From Pseudomonas fluorescens (GTDB lineage Bacteria; Pseudomonadota; Gammaproteobacteria; Pseudomonadales; Pseudomonadaceae), in contig NZ_CABVGX010000007.1 in assembly GCF_902497625.1 (NCBI RefSeq), forward strand, positions 98,623 through 162,622: a DNA stretch of 64,000 bases. The letters run 5' to 3'. The position numbers and the translations under genes were made by a program. Below, in pieces: positions 18,356-27,616 of this stretch (within the stretch, counting starts at the first letter, position 1; every line of letters starts with the position of its first letter). The notes beneath the pieces were generated by a model, which was not told where the DNA came from, searched no databases, and saw only the letters and a list, made by a program, of their open reading frames with translations.

Positions 18356-19207
18356 TCAAGGAAGTGTGAAGAAGCGTTTGAAACAGTCTGCGACAAGGCT
18401 GGCCCCTTGGTCATCATTCAAGTGCAAATGATGGCCACCTGGCAGCTGTTCCCGAGTGAAGGGGAGCCGGTCCAGCAATTCGCAATGTTTGGCGAGCATG
18501 CCGTCTGCAGCCACGATTAGAGTGGCCGGGCAACTGACTCGCGCCACGAAGGCCATCGCCTGCTCGCTGGTAAGACGCAGAGGCGAAGGCAGCGTCAGGC
18601 GGTTATCGGTGCGCCAGGTGTAACCGCTTGGCACCGGCACAAGGCCCCGCTGCGCCAACAGCTCGGCCGCCTCGCGGCTGACCGCCACCAGACCTTTCAT
18701 GCGCGCTTCGATGGCGCGGTCCAGTGTGGTGTAGACCGGTTTGCGCTTGTCCCGCAGGTCCAGTTGCGCTTGCAGGGCCATGCCCATGCGCTCGGCGGCA
18801 TTTTCGCCTTTGTCGGTAGGAGGGATGACTCCGTCAATCAAGGCCAGATGCGTGACGCGCTCCGGCAAAGAGCCGGCAATGATCAATGACACGATGGCGC
18901 CCATGGAGTGCCCCATCAATGCAAAACGCTGCAGACCCAGTTGCTCGGCTACTTGCAGTACGTCGTGGGCATAATCCCACATGGCGTATCCGGCACCGGT
19001 CGGTCGATGCCCGGAATGGCCGTGGCCCGCCATGTCCAGGGCGATGATGCGCAGCCCGTCGAGCTTCGGCGCCAATCGGGCAAAGCTGTTGGCATTGTCC
19101 AGCCAGCCATGCAGGGCAATCACCGGCAAGCCATCTTCGGGACCCCAAAGGTGTGCGGCCAACTCGATGTGGGGCAGATTCAACCGGACTTCTTCCACGC
19201 TGTTCAT
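18356..19207 (-). CDS. alpha/beta hydrolase
   Basis: 283 residues. The oxyanion segment is ALHGWLDNANSF, the nucleophile elbow GHSMGAIVSL, and the late catalytic His lies in GGHHLHL; LIVAADGML precedes it. ATG 19207 follows AGGA by 7 nt and overlaps the stop of the upstream hydrolase (ATGA). No signal peptide. Probably an esterase or thioesterase acting with the acyl-CoA ligase of the same operon; this is an inference from context. Confidence 0.9.
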   Translation of the reverse strand: MNSVEEVRLNLPHIELAAHLWGPEDGLPVIALHGWLDNANSFARLAPKLDGLRIIALDMAGHGHSGHRPTGAGYAMWDYAHDVLQVAEQLGLQRFALMGHSMGAIVSLIIAGSLPERVTHLALIDGVIPPTDKGENAAERMGMALQAQLDLRDKRKPVYTTLDRAIEARMKGLVAVSREAAELLAQRGLVPVPSGYTWRTDNRLTLPSPLRLTSEQAMAFVARVSCPATLIVAADGMLAKHCELLDRLPFTREQLPGGHHLHLNDDQGASLVADCFKRFFTLP

Positions 19208-20010
19208 GCGCAATCCTGCTCGTGCCGCGCGTGCCAGCGAGTGAACAGGTTTTTCAACAGCGTCGCCGTTTCATGAGGACGTTCGAGGGGAAACATGTGG
19301 CCACCCGGCATGGTCAGGGATTCACCCAACGGCATGCGGCCAACGGCACTGGTGTGATGGCGCATGACAACGCGGCTTTTATGCCCGCGCACCACGGCGA
19401 GCGGCACCTGCAGCAGGCGTGCGCGGCCGGGGCTGGTATGCGGCACGCCCCGATAGATGCTGATTTCGGTGGCCGGATCGAAGCGCAGCCGCAGCGTGTC
19501 GCCAACCTTGTGCAAACCGTATTGAAGGTAGGCATCGAAACAGTCCGGATCGAAACCTCGAAACAACGTCTTGCCAGCAAAATAGCGACGGGCAGATTCC
19601 AGATCGGTGAACTCTTCACGGCGGCCCAGGGTACGGCCAGCCGGCGTCAGGCGATCGATAAAACCAAAGCGCTTCGCCGCGCGGATCACCCATTGGTCGG
19701 TGCGGGTCAGCACTGGCGAGTCGAGCATCACCACGCCGCGATACAGCTGCGGACATCGCAATGCCGCATGCAGATGAAGCACGCCGCCCAGGGAATGGCC
19801 GACACCCCAGACTGGCTGCGCCTGCTGCTCAAGATGATGGATGAGCTCATCCACCAGATTGTGCCAGTTGTCGTCGGCAGGAAAGCGCGGGTCGTGCGCG
19901 TGCTGCTCAAGATGCGTCACCTGATATTCGGGCGCCAGCGCCGCGAACAGCTTGCCGTAGGTTGCCGAAGGAAACCCGTTGGCGTGGGCGAAAAAAATCT
20001 GCTGCGACAT
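19204..20010 (-). CDS. alpha/beta hydrolase
   Basis: About 268 residues from ATG 20010 (MSQQIFFAHANGFPSATYGK); ATG 20019 and a longer in-frame extension are alternatives. The nucleophile elbow is GHSLGGVLHL, and the catalytic His is in MPGGHMFPLERP. HANGFP in place of the common HGxxG is typical of this proteobacterial subfamily. It overlaps the next hydrolase by 4 nt, and the pair probably arose by old duplication. Substrate unknown. Confidence 0.9.
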   Translation of the reverse strand: MSQQIFFAHANGFPSATYGKLFAALAPEYQVTHLEQHAHDPRFPADDNWHNLVDELIHHLEQQAQPVWGVGHSLGGVLHLHAALRCPQLYRGVVMLDSPVLTRTDQWVIRAAKRFGFIDRLTPAGRTLGRREEFTDLESARRYFAGKTLFRGFDPDCFDAYLQYGLHKVGDTLRLRFDPATEISIYRGVPHTSPGRARLLQVPLAVVRGHKSRVVMRHHTSAVGRMPLGESLTMPGGHMFPLERPHETATLLKNLFTRWHARHEQDCA

Positions 20011-20138
20011 ACCGGCCATTCCATTCACGAAACAAAGACCGATTCTCCGCATGCCAGGCGCGCTGCGCAATGACCGTAACTGCCAGGAATGATGACAGTC
20101 CGGTCAGAGTGATACCGCCCAGCGCAGCTGATCGGTGC

Positions 20139-20582
20139 TCAGCGAGCCGGCGGATTCTCCCCCAGCGGTACCACCGCCATGGTCAGCCGTGACACGCAGC
20201 TGGCCTTGCCTTCATCACTGGTCAGGCGAATGTCCCATACATGCGTCGTACGCCCGATGTGGATTGGCTTGGCCGTTGCGGTCACGCGCCCGCTGCGCAG
20301 CCCACGCAGATGATTGGCATTGATCTCCAGACCGACACAGTAAAACTTGCTGGCATCGATGCACAGATAACTGGCCATCGAACCGACAGACTCGGCCAGC
20401 ACCACCGACGCGCCGCCGTGCAGCAGGCCGTATGGCTGATGAGTGCGGTGGTCGATGACCATGCTCGCCGTCAGGGATTGTTCATCGAAGGATTCGAAGC
20501 GGATATCCAGCACTTCGCCAATAGTGTTTTTCTGAATCGCGTTCAGTTGCTCGATATTCGGTGTGGTACGCCACAGACTCAT
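20139..20582 (-). CDS. hotdog-fold acyl-CoA thioesterase (PaaI/YbdB type)
   Basis: 147 residues, a single hotdog domain. HGGASVVLAESVGSMAS contains the catalytic Glu of the 4HBT group, and QPYGLLHGG is the preceding turn. It resembles PAO1 PA1618, a hotdog thioesterase, by sequence and by the adjacent acyl-CoA ligase. Expected to hydrolyse aryl- or acyl-CoA, possibly recycling CoA from products of the ligase encoded 30 nt upstream. Confidence 0.92.
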   Translation of the reverse strand: MSLWRTTPNIEQLNAIQKNTIGEVLDIRFESFDEQSLTASMVIDHRTHQPYGLLHGGASVVLAESVGSMASYLCIDASKFYCVGLEINANHLRGLRSGRVTATAKPIHIGRTTHVWDIRLTSDEGKASCVSRLTMAVVPLGENPPAR

Positions 20583-20612
20583 GCTGACATCCTTTGTTGT
20601 TTTTTATAGGTT

Positions 20613-22280
20613 TCAATCCTGCCACAGCACGGCCTCACTGCGCTCGCTCCATTCTTCGAACCGGGCGCCGTAAGCGGCTTCGATCACGTTGCGTTTGATC
20701 TTCAGGGTCGGCGTCAGGAAGCCGTTTTCCACGGCCCAGCTTTCTTTGACAATAATGAGCCGGCGCAGACGCTCATGCTTGTCCAGAGCACCATTGACTT
20801 CTTCGAGGAGTTTTTCCAGGCTCGACTGCAGGCCCGCGCGCGCCGCACCGTCCGCGTCTTGCTGGCCGAGCGCAGAGAGCACGCACAGCCCCAGTGGCGC
20901 GCTCAAACCATCGCCGACCACGCAGACTTGTTCGATCCTTGAATGCCCGGCCAGGCGATTTTCGATCGGTGCCGGCGCAACATATTTGCCCTTGCTGGTT
21001 TTGAAAATCTCCTTCAGGCGTCCGGTCAGGCGCAGGTAGCCCTGAACGTCTTGTTCGCCTTTGTCACCGGTACGCAGGAAGCCGTCTTCAGTAATCGTGT
21101 CGGCGGTTTTTTCGGGCTCCTTGTAATAGCCAAGCATGGTCGCGCCGCTGCGCACCATGACTTCGCCAGAATCGTCGATGCGCACCTCCACCTCCGGGCA
21201 CGGCTTGCCGATCCAGCCGGGTTGATGCTCACCGGGCCGCCCGATGTGGGAGTACCCGCAACTCTCGGTCATGCCGTACACCTCGAGTACGTCGAGCCCA
21301 AGTTTGCGATACCACATCAGCAAGGTCTGCGGGACCGGCGCCGCACCCGACAGGGCCACCCGCAGTGCATCCAGCCCCAGCCCTGCAAGCACCTTGTGGC
21401 CGACCCGCTTGCCGATGAAAGGCAAGCTCAGGAGAAAATCGAGACGCTTCGCCGGGATCTTGCCGTATACGCCCATCTGGAATTTGGTCCAGATGCGCGG
21501 CACTCCGAACAGCGCTGTCGGGCGCGCTCGCTGCAAATCAGTGAGAAAAGTGTCGAGGCTCTCGGCAAAAAACACCGTTTGCCCGGTATAGATCGAGGCC
21601 AGCTCAACGAACATTCGCTCAGCGACATGGCACAGTGGCAGGTACGACAGCAATCGATCCTTTTCATTGAGACCGAACAGTTGCGTACCGCGAGACGTGG
21701 CAAAACCCAGATTGCCGAAGCTGTGCATCACGCCTTTGGGAATGCCGGTGGTGCCGGAGGTGTAAATGATCGTTGCCAACTGGTCGGCGCACGGCTTGGG
21801 ATCATCCTGGATCGGTGAACTCGCTTGCAGGTCCGCCCAGCTGAAATCGAACGGGCCGGGTGGATGCAATGGCAGGCTGATGGTCGGCAACGTTGGGCTG
21901 ACTCCGCGGGACATGCCCGGCCAGTCGTCCAGCTTGCCGATAAAGGCCAGCGCAGCCTCGGAATGCTCGAGCACTTGCGCGACCGATTCCGCAGTGAGGT
22001 TGGGGTACAATGGCACTGAAACATGCCCGGCCATCCAGATCGCCAGGTCGGCGATGATCCAGTGCGCGCAATTTTTCGAGATCAGGGCGATGTGGCTGCC
22101 CTGCGGCAGTTCTCGCGAACGCAACCAGTGTGCAGCGCATCGGGCCTGGTGGCCGACGTCCGCCCAGGTCAACGTCTCGACCTGGCCAGCACCGGTCGGT
22201 TGCACCAGGTAGCGCTGGCGCGGATGGCGGGCTTCACGTTCGTAGAAAACGTCCAGCGGCAGGCGAAAAGCGGCAGACAT
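20613..22280 (-). CDS. AMP-binding acyl-CoA synthetase
   Basis: 555 residues of the ANL superfamily. Seen: P-loop-like YTSGTTGIPKGVMHS, GAAPVPQTLLMWY, YGMTESCG, TGDKG, the hinge LTGRLKEIFKTSKGKYV, and the C-terminal catalytic Lys region TPTLKIKRNVIE. Length and motifs fit a long- or medium-chain fatty acid:CoA ligase. ATG 22280 has CAGGAG 8 nt upstream. It is the first gene of the operon ligase, thioesterase, two hydrolases, DUF4892; a perfect palindrome lies 36 nt before the start codon and probably controls it. Confidence 0.93.
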   Translation of the reverse strand: MSAAFRLPLDVFYEREARHPRQRYLVQPTGAGQVETLTWADVGHQARCAAHWLRSRELPQGSHIALISKNCAHWIIADLAIWMAGHVSVPLYPNLTAESVAQVLEHSEAALAFIGKLDDWPGMSRGVSPTLPTISLPLHPPGPFDFSWADLQASSPIQDDPKPCADQLATIIYTSGTTGIPKGVMHSFGNLGFATSRGTQLFGLNEKDRLLSYLPLCHVAERMFVELASIYTGQTVFFAESLDTFLTDLQRARPTALFGVPRIWTKFQMGVYGKIPAKRLDFLLSLPFIGKRVGHKVLAGLGLDALRVALSGAAPVPQTLLMWYRKLGLDVLEVYGMTESCGYSHIGRPGEHQPGWIGKPCPEVEVRIDDSGEVMVRSGATMLGYYKEPEKTADTITEDGFLRTGDKGEQDVQGYLRLTGRLKEIFKTSKGKYVAPAPIENRLAGHSRIEQVCVVGDGLSAPLGLCVLSALGQQDADGAARAGLQSSLEKLLEEVNGALDKHERLRRLIIVKESWAVENGFLTPTLKIKRNVIEAAYGARFEEWSERSEAVLWQD

Positions 22281-22315
22281 ACGACTCGCTCCTGTTTTTG
22301 GTCTGGAGCAAGCGT

Positions 22316-22343
22316 AGTCAACCAAGCGATTGCTTGGTTGACT
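22316..22343. promoter_or_regulatory. perfect 12+12 bp palindromic operator upstream of the acyl-CoA ligase
   Basis: AGTCAACCAAGC - GATT - GCTTGGTTGACT. Its size and symmetry fit a TetR-family operator. It is placed 36-63 nt upstream of the ligase ATG, with TTGTCA-like sequence just beyond on the minus strand. The cognate regulator is not in the neighbourhood. Confidence 0.7.
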
Positions 22344-22504
22344 ATTTGACAAAGAAAATAAACCTGCCAAGCACCGTGTTAAGCAAGGCTATCCCGCGAT
22401 GACGTCACCGCGGGCGCATTTATCCACCGCAGTGATGCCATCGCGAGGGCAAGCCTTGCGCCCACAGGGATCAGGTCTCACCCCCAGGGATCAGGTGACT
22501 GCAT

Positions 22505-22960
22505 TCAAGCTGGGTGTTTGATGCTGTTGAGTTTCATGCCGCCCGCCAGTGGAAGGTCGCCTTCCAGCTCAGCCAGACCCGCGGTTTTTACCGATTCCGG
22601 GTCCTGCACGTGGCCATGTTGAAGGTAACCGAGCAAATTACCGACCAGCGGGTTATGGCTCACCAGCAACGCATAATCCACCGACACCAGTTGCTCCGCC
22701 ACTGTTTGCGGACGGTAGTCGGGTGTCAGCCAGTCGACGGTGCGGATGTCAGGCGCGAAACCCAGCGCTTCTTTGACAATCTCGGCCGTCTGCTGCGCAC
22801 GCACGTAAGGGCTAGCATAAATCGCCGTAACCGACTGCCCGACCAATTCGGCCGCGATGCGCAACACTTCCTCCCTGCCATGCGCAGTCAACGCCCGCTC
22901 CGAATCGGGCCGCGTGCCGTGTGGCTCGGCTTCACCGTGCCGTAATACCCAGAGTTTCAT
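22505..22960 (-). CDS. sixA: phosphohistidine phosphatase SixA
   Basis: 151 residues of the histidine phosphatase superfamily. The N-terminal LRHGEAEP carries the phospho-accepting His, with Arg and His partners in the RALTAHGREE and LLVSHNPLVGNLL segments. SixA dephosphorylates Hpt domains or PTSNtr proteins. Its ATG overlaps the DUF4389 stop by 4 nt (ATGA), so it is coupled. The last of gpsA-DUF4389-sixA. Confidence 0.93.
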   Translation of the reverse strand: MKLWVLRHGEAEPHGTRPDSERALTAHGREEVLRIAAELVGQSVTAIYASPYVRAQQTAEIVKEALGFAPDIRTVDWLTPDYRPQTVAEQLVSVDYALLVSHNPLVGNLLGYLQHGHVQDPESVKTAGLAELEGDLPLAGGMKLNSIKHPA

Positions 22961-23304
22961 AGTTTAGGCTCCTCATCTCGGGCCGGGTGCGGTGCCGGCG
23001 CCACCACATGCGGTGCTTCACCTTCCGGCGCACGCGGCGTCGGCCAGTCGGCGAACGGCCAAGGCTTGTGGTCGCTATGGAAGCTGCCGAAACGACCGAT
23101 CTGCGCCAGGAACTGGCTCAGGCTGTCGCCAAAATTCATAAGGCTGGCGCTGGGGGCGCCGTAGATCAAACGATAGATCAACTGGACCAGCACCACCGCG
23201 CCGAGGATGAACTGCGCGACTTGCCAGACCAGCACGTAGACGATCATCCACAACACCCTGAGCAGGATGGACTCGTACCTGGCTTCCGTTTTCGGATCGT
23301 TCAT
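22957..23304 (-). CDS. DUF4389 domain membrane protein
   Basis: 115 residues. One or two membrane segments (residues about 13-45, VLWMIVYVLVWQVAQFILGAV is 21 in part hydrophobic) are followed by a short conserved FLAQIGRFGSF region and a proline-rich cytoplasmic tail. Located between gpsA and sixA on the same strand, overlapping sixA by 4 nt. Function unknown. Confidence 0.88.
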   Translation of the reverse strand: MNDPKTEARYESILLRVLWMIVYVLVWQVAQFILGAVVLVQLIYRLIYGAPSASLMNFGDSLSQFLAQIGRFGSFHSDHKPWPFADWPTPRAPEGEAPHVVAPAPHPARDEEPKL

Positions 23305-23335
23305 GTGAAATGCCCTGCCTGCTTTGAAAACGTGG

Positions 23336-24361
23336 TCAGTTGAAACCACTGGTGGAAATAAAATCGACGTCGGTTTTCGGTTCGCCGCGCATTAATAGAC
23401 CGATCACCTGATCCAGCGTGCGCCCTTCGAACAGGATCGCGTGCAGTCCGGCGACCAGCGGCATGTACACGCCCACTTCCTGGGCCTTGGCTTTCAGCAC
23501 TTTCAACGTATTCACGCCTTCAGCGACTTCACCCAATCGTGTCACCGACTCTTCCAGGCTCAGCCCCTGACCAAGGGCAAAGCCGACCTGGTAGTTGCGA
23601 CTTTTTGCCGATGAGCACGTCACGATCAAGTCGCCCACGCCCGCCAGGCCGAGAAAGGTCATAGGGTTGGCACCCTGGTTGACGGCAAACCGGGTCATCT
23701 CCGCCAGCGCACGGGTGATCAGCATGCTCTTGGTGTTCTCGCCCATGCCCAGCGCCACGGCCATGCCGGCAATGATCGCGTAGACGTTTTTCAGCGCCCC
23801 ACCCAACTCGACGCCGAACCGATCAGCGCTGGCGTACACGCGAAAAGTCTTGCCGTGCAGTGCTTCCTGGACCCGTTGGCACAGTTCTTCGTCTTCGCTG
23901 GCGACCACCGTGGCGGTCAGCGCATGTTCGGCGATTTCCCGGGCCAGGTTCGGCCCTGACAGGACGCCGATGCGCGCTTGCGGAGCGATCTCTTCGAGGA
24001 TTTGGCTCATCAGTTTGAAGGTATCGGCTTCGATGCCTTTGGTCAGACTCACGAGCAGCTTGCCACTCAGGCGCTCGGCATGCGGCGCGAGGACCGAACG
24101 CAGGGCGCTGGACGGCAATGCAACGAAACACAAATCGCAGCTTTCCAGCGTGGCGAGCAGGTCGGTAACCGGCTCGACCGCCGGAAGAATCTTGATGCCT
24201 TTGAGGTAACGCGGGTTTTCGCGATTGACCCGCATGGCTTCGGCCTGCTCGGGATCACGCATCCACTGTCGGACCTGATGGCCGTTCTCGGCCAGTAGAT
24301 TGGCCACGGCGGTACCAAAACTTCCGCCTCCCAGGACCGCAATCGGGCGCTGTTCAGTCAT
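23336..24361 (-). CDS. gpsA: glycerol-3-phosphate dehydrogenase [NAD(P)+]
   Basis: 341 residues; reduces dihydroxyacetone phosphate to sn-glycerol 3-phosphate for phospholipid synthesis. The Rossmann motif is [11 protein letters not shown], followed by the catalytic-site SLTKGIE and [13 protein letters not shown] with the active Lys. ATG 24361 gives [13 protein letters not shown], the normal family start; a long in-frame upstream extension is not credible. Divergent from the TonB receptor gene. Confidence 0.97.
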   Translation of the reverse strand: MTEQRPIAVLGGGSFGTAVANLLAENGHQVRQWMRDPEQAEAMRVNRENPRYLKGIKILPAVEPVTDLLATLESCDLCFVALPSSALRSVLAPHAERLSGKLLVSLTKGIEADTFKLMSQILEEIAPQARIGVLSGPNLAREIAEHALTATVVASEDEELCQRVQEALHGKTFRVYASADRFGVELGGALKNVYAIIAGMAVALGMGENTKSMLITRALAEMTRFAVNQGANPMTFLGLAGVGDLIVTCSSAKSRNYQVGFALGQGLSLEESVTRLGEVAEGVNTLKVLKAKAQEVGVYMPLVAGLHAILFEGRTLDQVIGLLMRGEPKTDVDFISTSGFN

Positions 24362-24558
24362 ATGCAATCCGTTAATCCATACCAGTGGCGATGCCGGCAT
24401 TATACGGAGCGTCCCAATGGCGACCACCCCCCTGAACAATTCACGGCTTATGTAGAAAGAAGACCAACAAAACCAAGGAAAAATGCAGGCTTCGTGACTG
24501 GAAAACCTGACCGGCTCGGTTAACATGCGCGCCAATCGTTCGCTTCCAAGGCTGTCTC

Positions 24559-26682
24559 GTGTCTTTTGCTTTTCCGTCCTCCCGTTCGCCGCTGTTTCTG
24601 GCGCTGATTCTCAGCCCGTCGTTACAGGCAGACGATTTGTTCCTCGACAGCGAGTCACTGCCGCAAGTGCTGACCGCCACCCGACTGAAACAGTCACCGG
24701 CGGCGGTACCGGGGAGCATGACGGTGATCGACAACGAGTTGATAACGGCCAGCGGTGCCCGCGATATCAGCGAATTGCTGCGCCTGGTGCCGGGCATGAT
24801 GGTCGGCAACATCAATGGCAATCAGCCAGCGGTGAATTACCACGGCACCAACGCCAGTGAAGCGCGACGCATGCAAGTACTGATCGATGGCCGCTCCGTC
24901 TATCGCGCCGGTCTGGCCACGGTGGACTGGAGCGATATTGCGGTGGCGATGGAGGACATCGAGCGCGTCGAAGTGTTTCGCGGGCCGAATACCGTCAGCT
25001 ACGGCGCCAATGCGCTGATGGCGGTGGTCAACATCATCACCCGCCACCCGGCCGGCAGCCACGGCACGCGGATGAAAATCACTCGTGGCCAACGCGGCAT
25101 CAATGATTTTTATGCCAGTCAGGGTCAGGGGTGGGACGGCGGCGACTTGCGCCTCTCGCTGTCCGGGCAGGAGGATGACGGATTTGATTCGGACCGCAGC
25201 GGCGCCGATTACCGCGACAGTCGCCGCTTGAACCGCTTCAGCCTCGCCGTCAGCCAGGCGCTGGACGAGCAGCAAAGCATCGACTGGCAATTGAGTGCCA
25301 AGGACGGCGCCAATCAACGCCCCTACACTTACCGGCCGGTGTTCTCGGGGATTACCGCGGCGGGGGATAATTCCGACGTCAAGGCCAAGGATTACGCAGG
25401 CTCCTTGCGCTGGAACCTCGACCTCGCCCCCGACCACAGCCTTTATATCCAAGGCTCGGCCCAGCACTGGGATCGTCAGCAAACCTGGCGCGCCTGCGAC
25501 GCGGAGGTGTCGTTCAGTCCACAGTTGGCCGAGCTGTGGCAGCTCAACCCGGACTACACCGAGCGCCTGGCCCGTAATATCGAACGGTTCACCGGGCCCG
25601 GGGCGCCGGCCGGCACACCGGCAGAGCAGGCACTGGCTGCTCAGGCGCTCGGACAATGGCGTGACGGCGCCCGCCAGACACTGTGCGGCGATATCGACCA
25701 GAGCGCCCGGGAGTCGCGTTACGACCTCGAACTGCAGGACACCCTCAGCCTGTCAGACAGCCTGCGTCTGCTCAGCGGTTTGAACTATCGTTACGACCGG
25801 GCCGATTCCGAAACCTATTTCAACGGCACGCTGGATGACACCACCTGGAGAGCGTTTGGGCAGTTCGAATGGCGCGCCAGTGAGCACTGGTTGCTGCAGG
25901 GCGGCGCAATGTTCGAAGACACTCAGTTGATCGGCAGCTCGCTGACCCCGCGAATAGCGGTCAATTATTTGATCAATCCGCGCCACGGGTTGCGCGCGGT
26001 TTACTCGGAGGCGATCCGCTCGCCGGACATGTTCGAGAACAACGTCAACTGGAGCTATCGGGTGACCAACCTGAAGCCCGGTGCCTACGGCCAGAGCAGC
26101 GCGCGCTACTTCGTCAGGACCCGTGGCCCTGGCAATCTTGATCAGGAACACATGCGCTCTCGTGAATTGGGTTACAACGGTTACTTCCCCGGGCCAGGGC
26201 TGGCGGTGGACGTGAAGGTATTCCATGACGAAATCACCGGCATGATCAGCGAGCCGCTGCGCAACAATCAGTACATCGCCAGCAATGCCAACAGCTCGCG
26301 CTTCAATGGCGCTGAGACCCAACTCGACTGGCGCATGAGTCGCGCCGACCGGTTACGCCTGACCTACGCCTATGTCGATGCCCAAGCGAGCAATCCCCTG
26401 GATGCACAACAGACCGCACGCAACAGCGGTTCTGCCGGGTGGCTGCATGACTGGGGCCATGACTGGAACAGCGCCCTCTTCTATTATGGCGACGATGCGC
26501 TCAACGGCTACCGCTTCGAACGGGTCGATTCGCGCATTGCCAAACACATCCCGCTGGGCCACGCTCAGCTGGAACTGGCGGGCGTGCTCCAACAGCGACT
26601 GGATCGGCAACCCACGACATTCATCGATAATCGCTATGATGAGCGACGAGTGATTTACTTCAGCGCAGAGCTGTCGTTCTAG
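24559..26682 (+). CDS. TonB-dependent outer-membrane receptor
   Basis: 707 residues from a GTG start, with a signal peptide cleaved near residue 24 (SPSLQA|DD). The plug domain (about residues 30-155) has [34 protein letters not shown] and [12 protein letters not shown]; the rest is a 22-strand-type barrel ending in the aromatic YFSAELSF. Two Cys residues lie in an extracellular-loop region (about residues 313 and 376). No Fur box is seen upstream. One base separates it from the binding-protein gene, then the kinase gene overlaps. It resembles PAO1 PA1613 in position. Ligand unknown. Confidence 0.92.
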   Translation: MSFAFPSSRSPLFLALILSPSLQADDLFLDSESLPQVLTATRLKQSPAAVPGSMTVIDNELITASGARDISELLRLVPGMMVGNINGNQPAVNYHGTNASEARRMQVLIDGRSVYRAGLATVDWSDIAVAMEDIERVEVFRGPNTVSYGANALMAVVNIITRHPAGSHGTRMKITRGQRGINDFYASQGQGWDGGDLRLSLSGQEDDGFDSDRSGADYRDSRRLNRFSLAVSQALDEQQSIDWQLSAKDGANQRPYTYRPVFSGITAAGDNSDVKAKDYAGSLRWNLDLAPDHSLYIQGSAQHWDRQQTWRACDAEVSFSPQLAELWQLNPDYTERLARNIERFTGPGAPAGTPAEQALAAQALGQWRDGARQTLCGDIDQSARESRYDLELQDTLSLSDSLRLLSGLNYRYDRADSETYFNGTLDDTTWRAFGQFEWRASEHWLLQGGAMFEDTQLIGSSLTPRIAVNYLINPRHGLRAVYSEAIRSPDMFENNVNWSYRVTNLKPGAYGQSSARYFVRTRGPGNLDQEHMRSRELGYNGYFPGPGLAVDVKVFHDEITGMISEPLRNNQYIASNANSSRFNGAETQLDWRMSRADRLRLTYAYVDAQASNPLDAQQTARNSGSAGWLHDWGHDWNSALFYYGDDALNGYRFERVDSRIAKHIPLGHAQLELAGVLQQRLDRQPTTFIDNRYDERRVIYFSAELSF

Positions 26683-26683
26683 G

Positions 26684-27616
26684 ATGACGCAATCTCAGTC
26701 ACGGAAGATGCCACTCCTTGGCCGCTTGCTGGCCGGGGTCTGCCTGTTGTCTGCCGGCCTGCTCACCAATGCGTCTGCCGGCGCCGCCGAGATCCTGCTG
26801 ACCGGCACCGAGAACAGCCCTGGCATGCACGCCTTCGCCTCGGCACTGGGCGAATTGCGCCCGGCGGACACCGTACGTTTCCAGCCACTGGCCAGCCTGC
26901 CGGCCCCCGGTAAATTGCCCAACGCCACCCGTTTGATTCTGCTGGACATGCCAGGACTCGACTGGCGCCTGCAAGACCCTGAGGGTCCGCCCACCCTGGT
27001 GCTGCGCATCAGTCGCGTGCAGGCTCATCAGCGTTTGGGTTCGACCGTGCCATCACGCTTGAGCCTGCTCTGGAGTGACCCGCCGCTTGGGCGACAACTG
27101 CGTCTGTCGCGCATGCTCTTGCCTGAGGCTAAACGTATTGGCGTGCTTTACGACGACCACAGCGAGTTCCTCCTCAAGGAGCTGCGCCAAGCCGCCAGCC
27201 CCCTGGGCCTGGAGATTGTCAGCGAACGCTGGGATGACACCAGCGAAAGCCGCCCGCTGCAACACTTGCTGAAAAACAGCGACGTGTTACTGGGAATCGA
27301 CGATCCCGACCTGTACAACCCCAAAACCGCGAAGAACCTGCTGCTCAGCAGCTATGCGCGGCAGACTGCGCTGATCGGTCCCAACGCCGCCTTCGTCAAG
27401 GCAGGTAGTCTGGCCAGTACCTACAGCGATCAGGCCGACTGGCTGGCTATCCTCGACACCCTGCTCGACCGACCACCTGCGACCTGGCCGCGCACGTACT
27501 ACCCGCACCGCTTCAAGGTTTCATGTAACCCGCAAGTCGCCCGTTCATTAGGTATGGAACAGATGAATGAAGCATCTGTCGCCTCACTGTTGGCCGAAGG
27601 AGAACGCCGCCCATGA
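26684..27616 (+). CDS. periplasmic ABC-type substrate-binding-like protein without a permease
   Basis: 310 residues. A signal peptide (residues 1-34, ending NASAGAAE) predicts the periplasm. The mature part has the two-lobe layout of ABC_sub_bind/peripla_BP proteins, with AKRIGVLYDDHSEFLLKEL opening the second beta-alpha unit and DVLLGIDDPDLYNPKTAKN near the ligand cleft. No ABC permease or ATPase is nearby. It is sandwiched between a TonB receptor (1 nt upstream) and a hybrid kinase (ATGA overlap), so a ligand-presenting role for the kinase is the likely job. Confidence 0.85.
   Translation: MTQSQSRKMPLLGRLLAGVCLLSAGLLTNASAGAAEILLTGTENSPGMHAFASALGELRPADTVRFQPLASLPAPGKLPNATRLILLDMPGLDWRLQDPEGPPTLVLRISRVQAHQRLGSTVPSRLSLLWSDPPLGRQLRLSRMLLPEAKRIGVLYDDHSEFLLKELRQAASPLGLEIVSERWDDTSESRPLQHLLKNSDVLLGIDDPDLYNPKTAKNLLLSSYARQTALIGPNAAFVKAGSLASTYSDQADWLAILDTLLDRPPATWPRTYYPHRFKVSCNPQVARSLGMEQMNEASVASLLAEGERRP

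Noticed and set aside
22385..22500. Possible small RNA or riboswitch between acyl-CoA ligase and sixA
   Set aside because: The sequence is a degraded REP-like palindrome with a short duplicated CAGGGATCAGGT; no promoter-terminator pair is seen.
24362..24558. Fur box or cobalamin riboswitch before the TonB receptor
   Set aside because: No GATAATGATAATCATTATC-like sequence and no B12-box motif could be found by eye.
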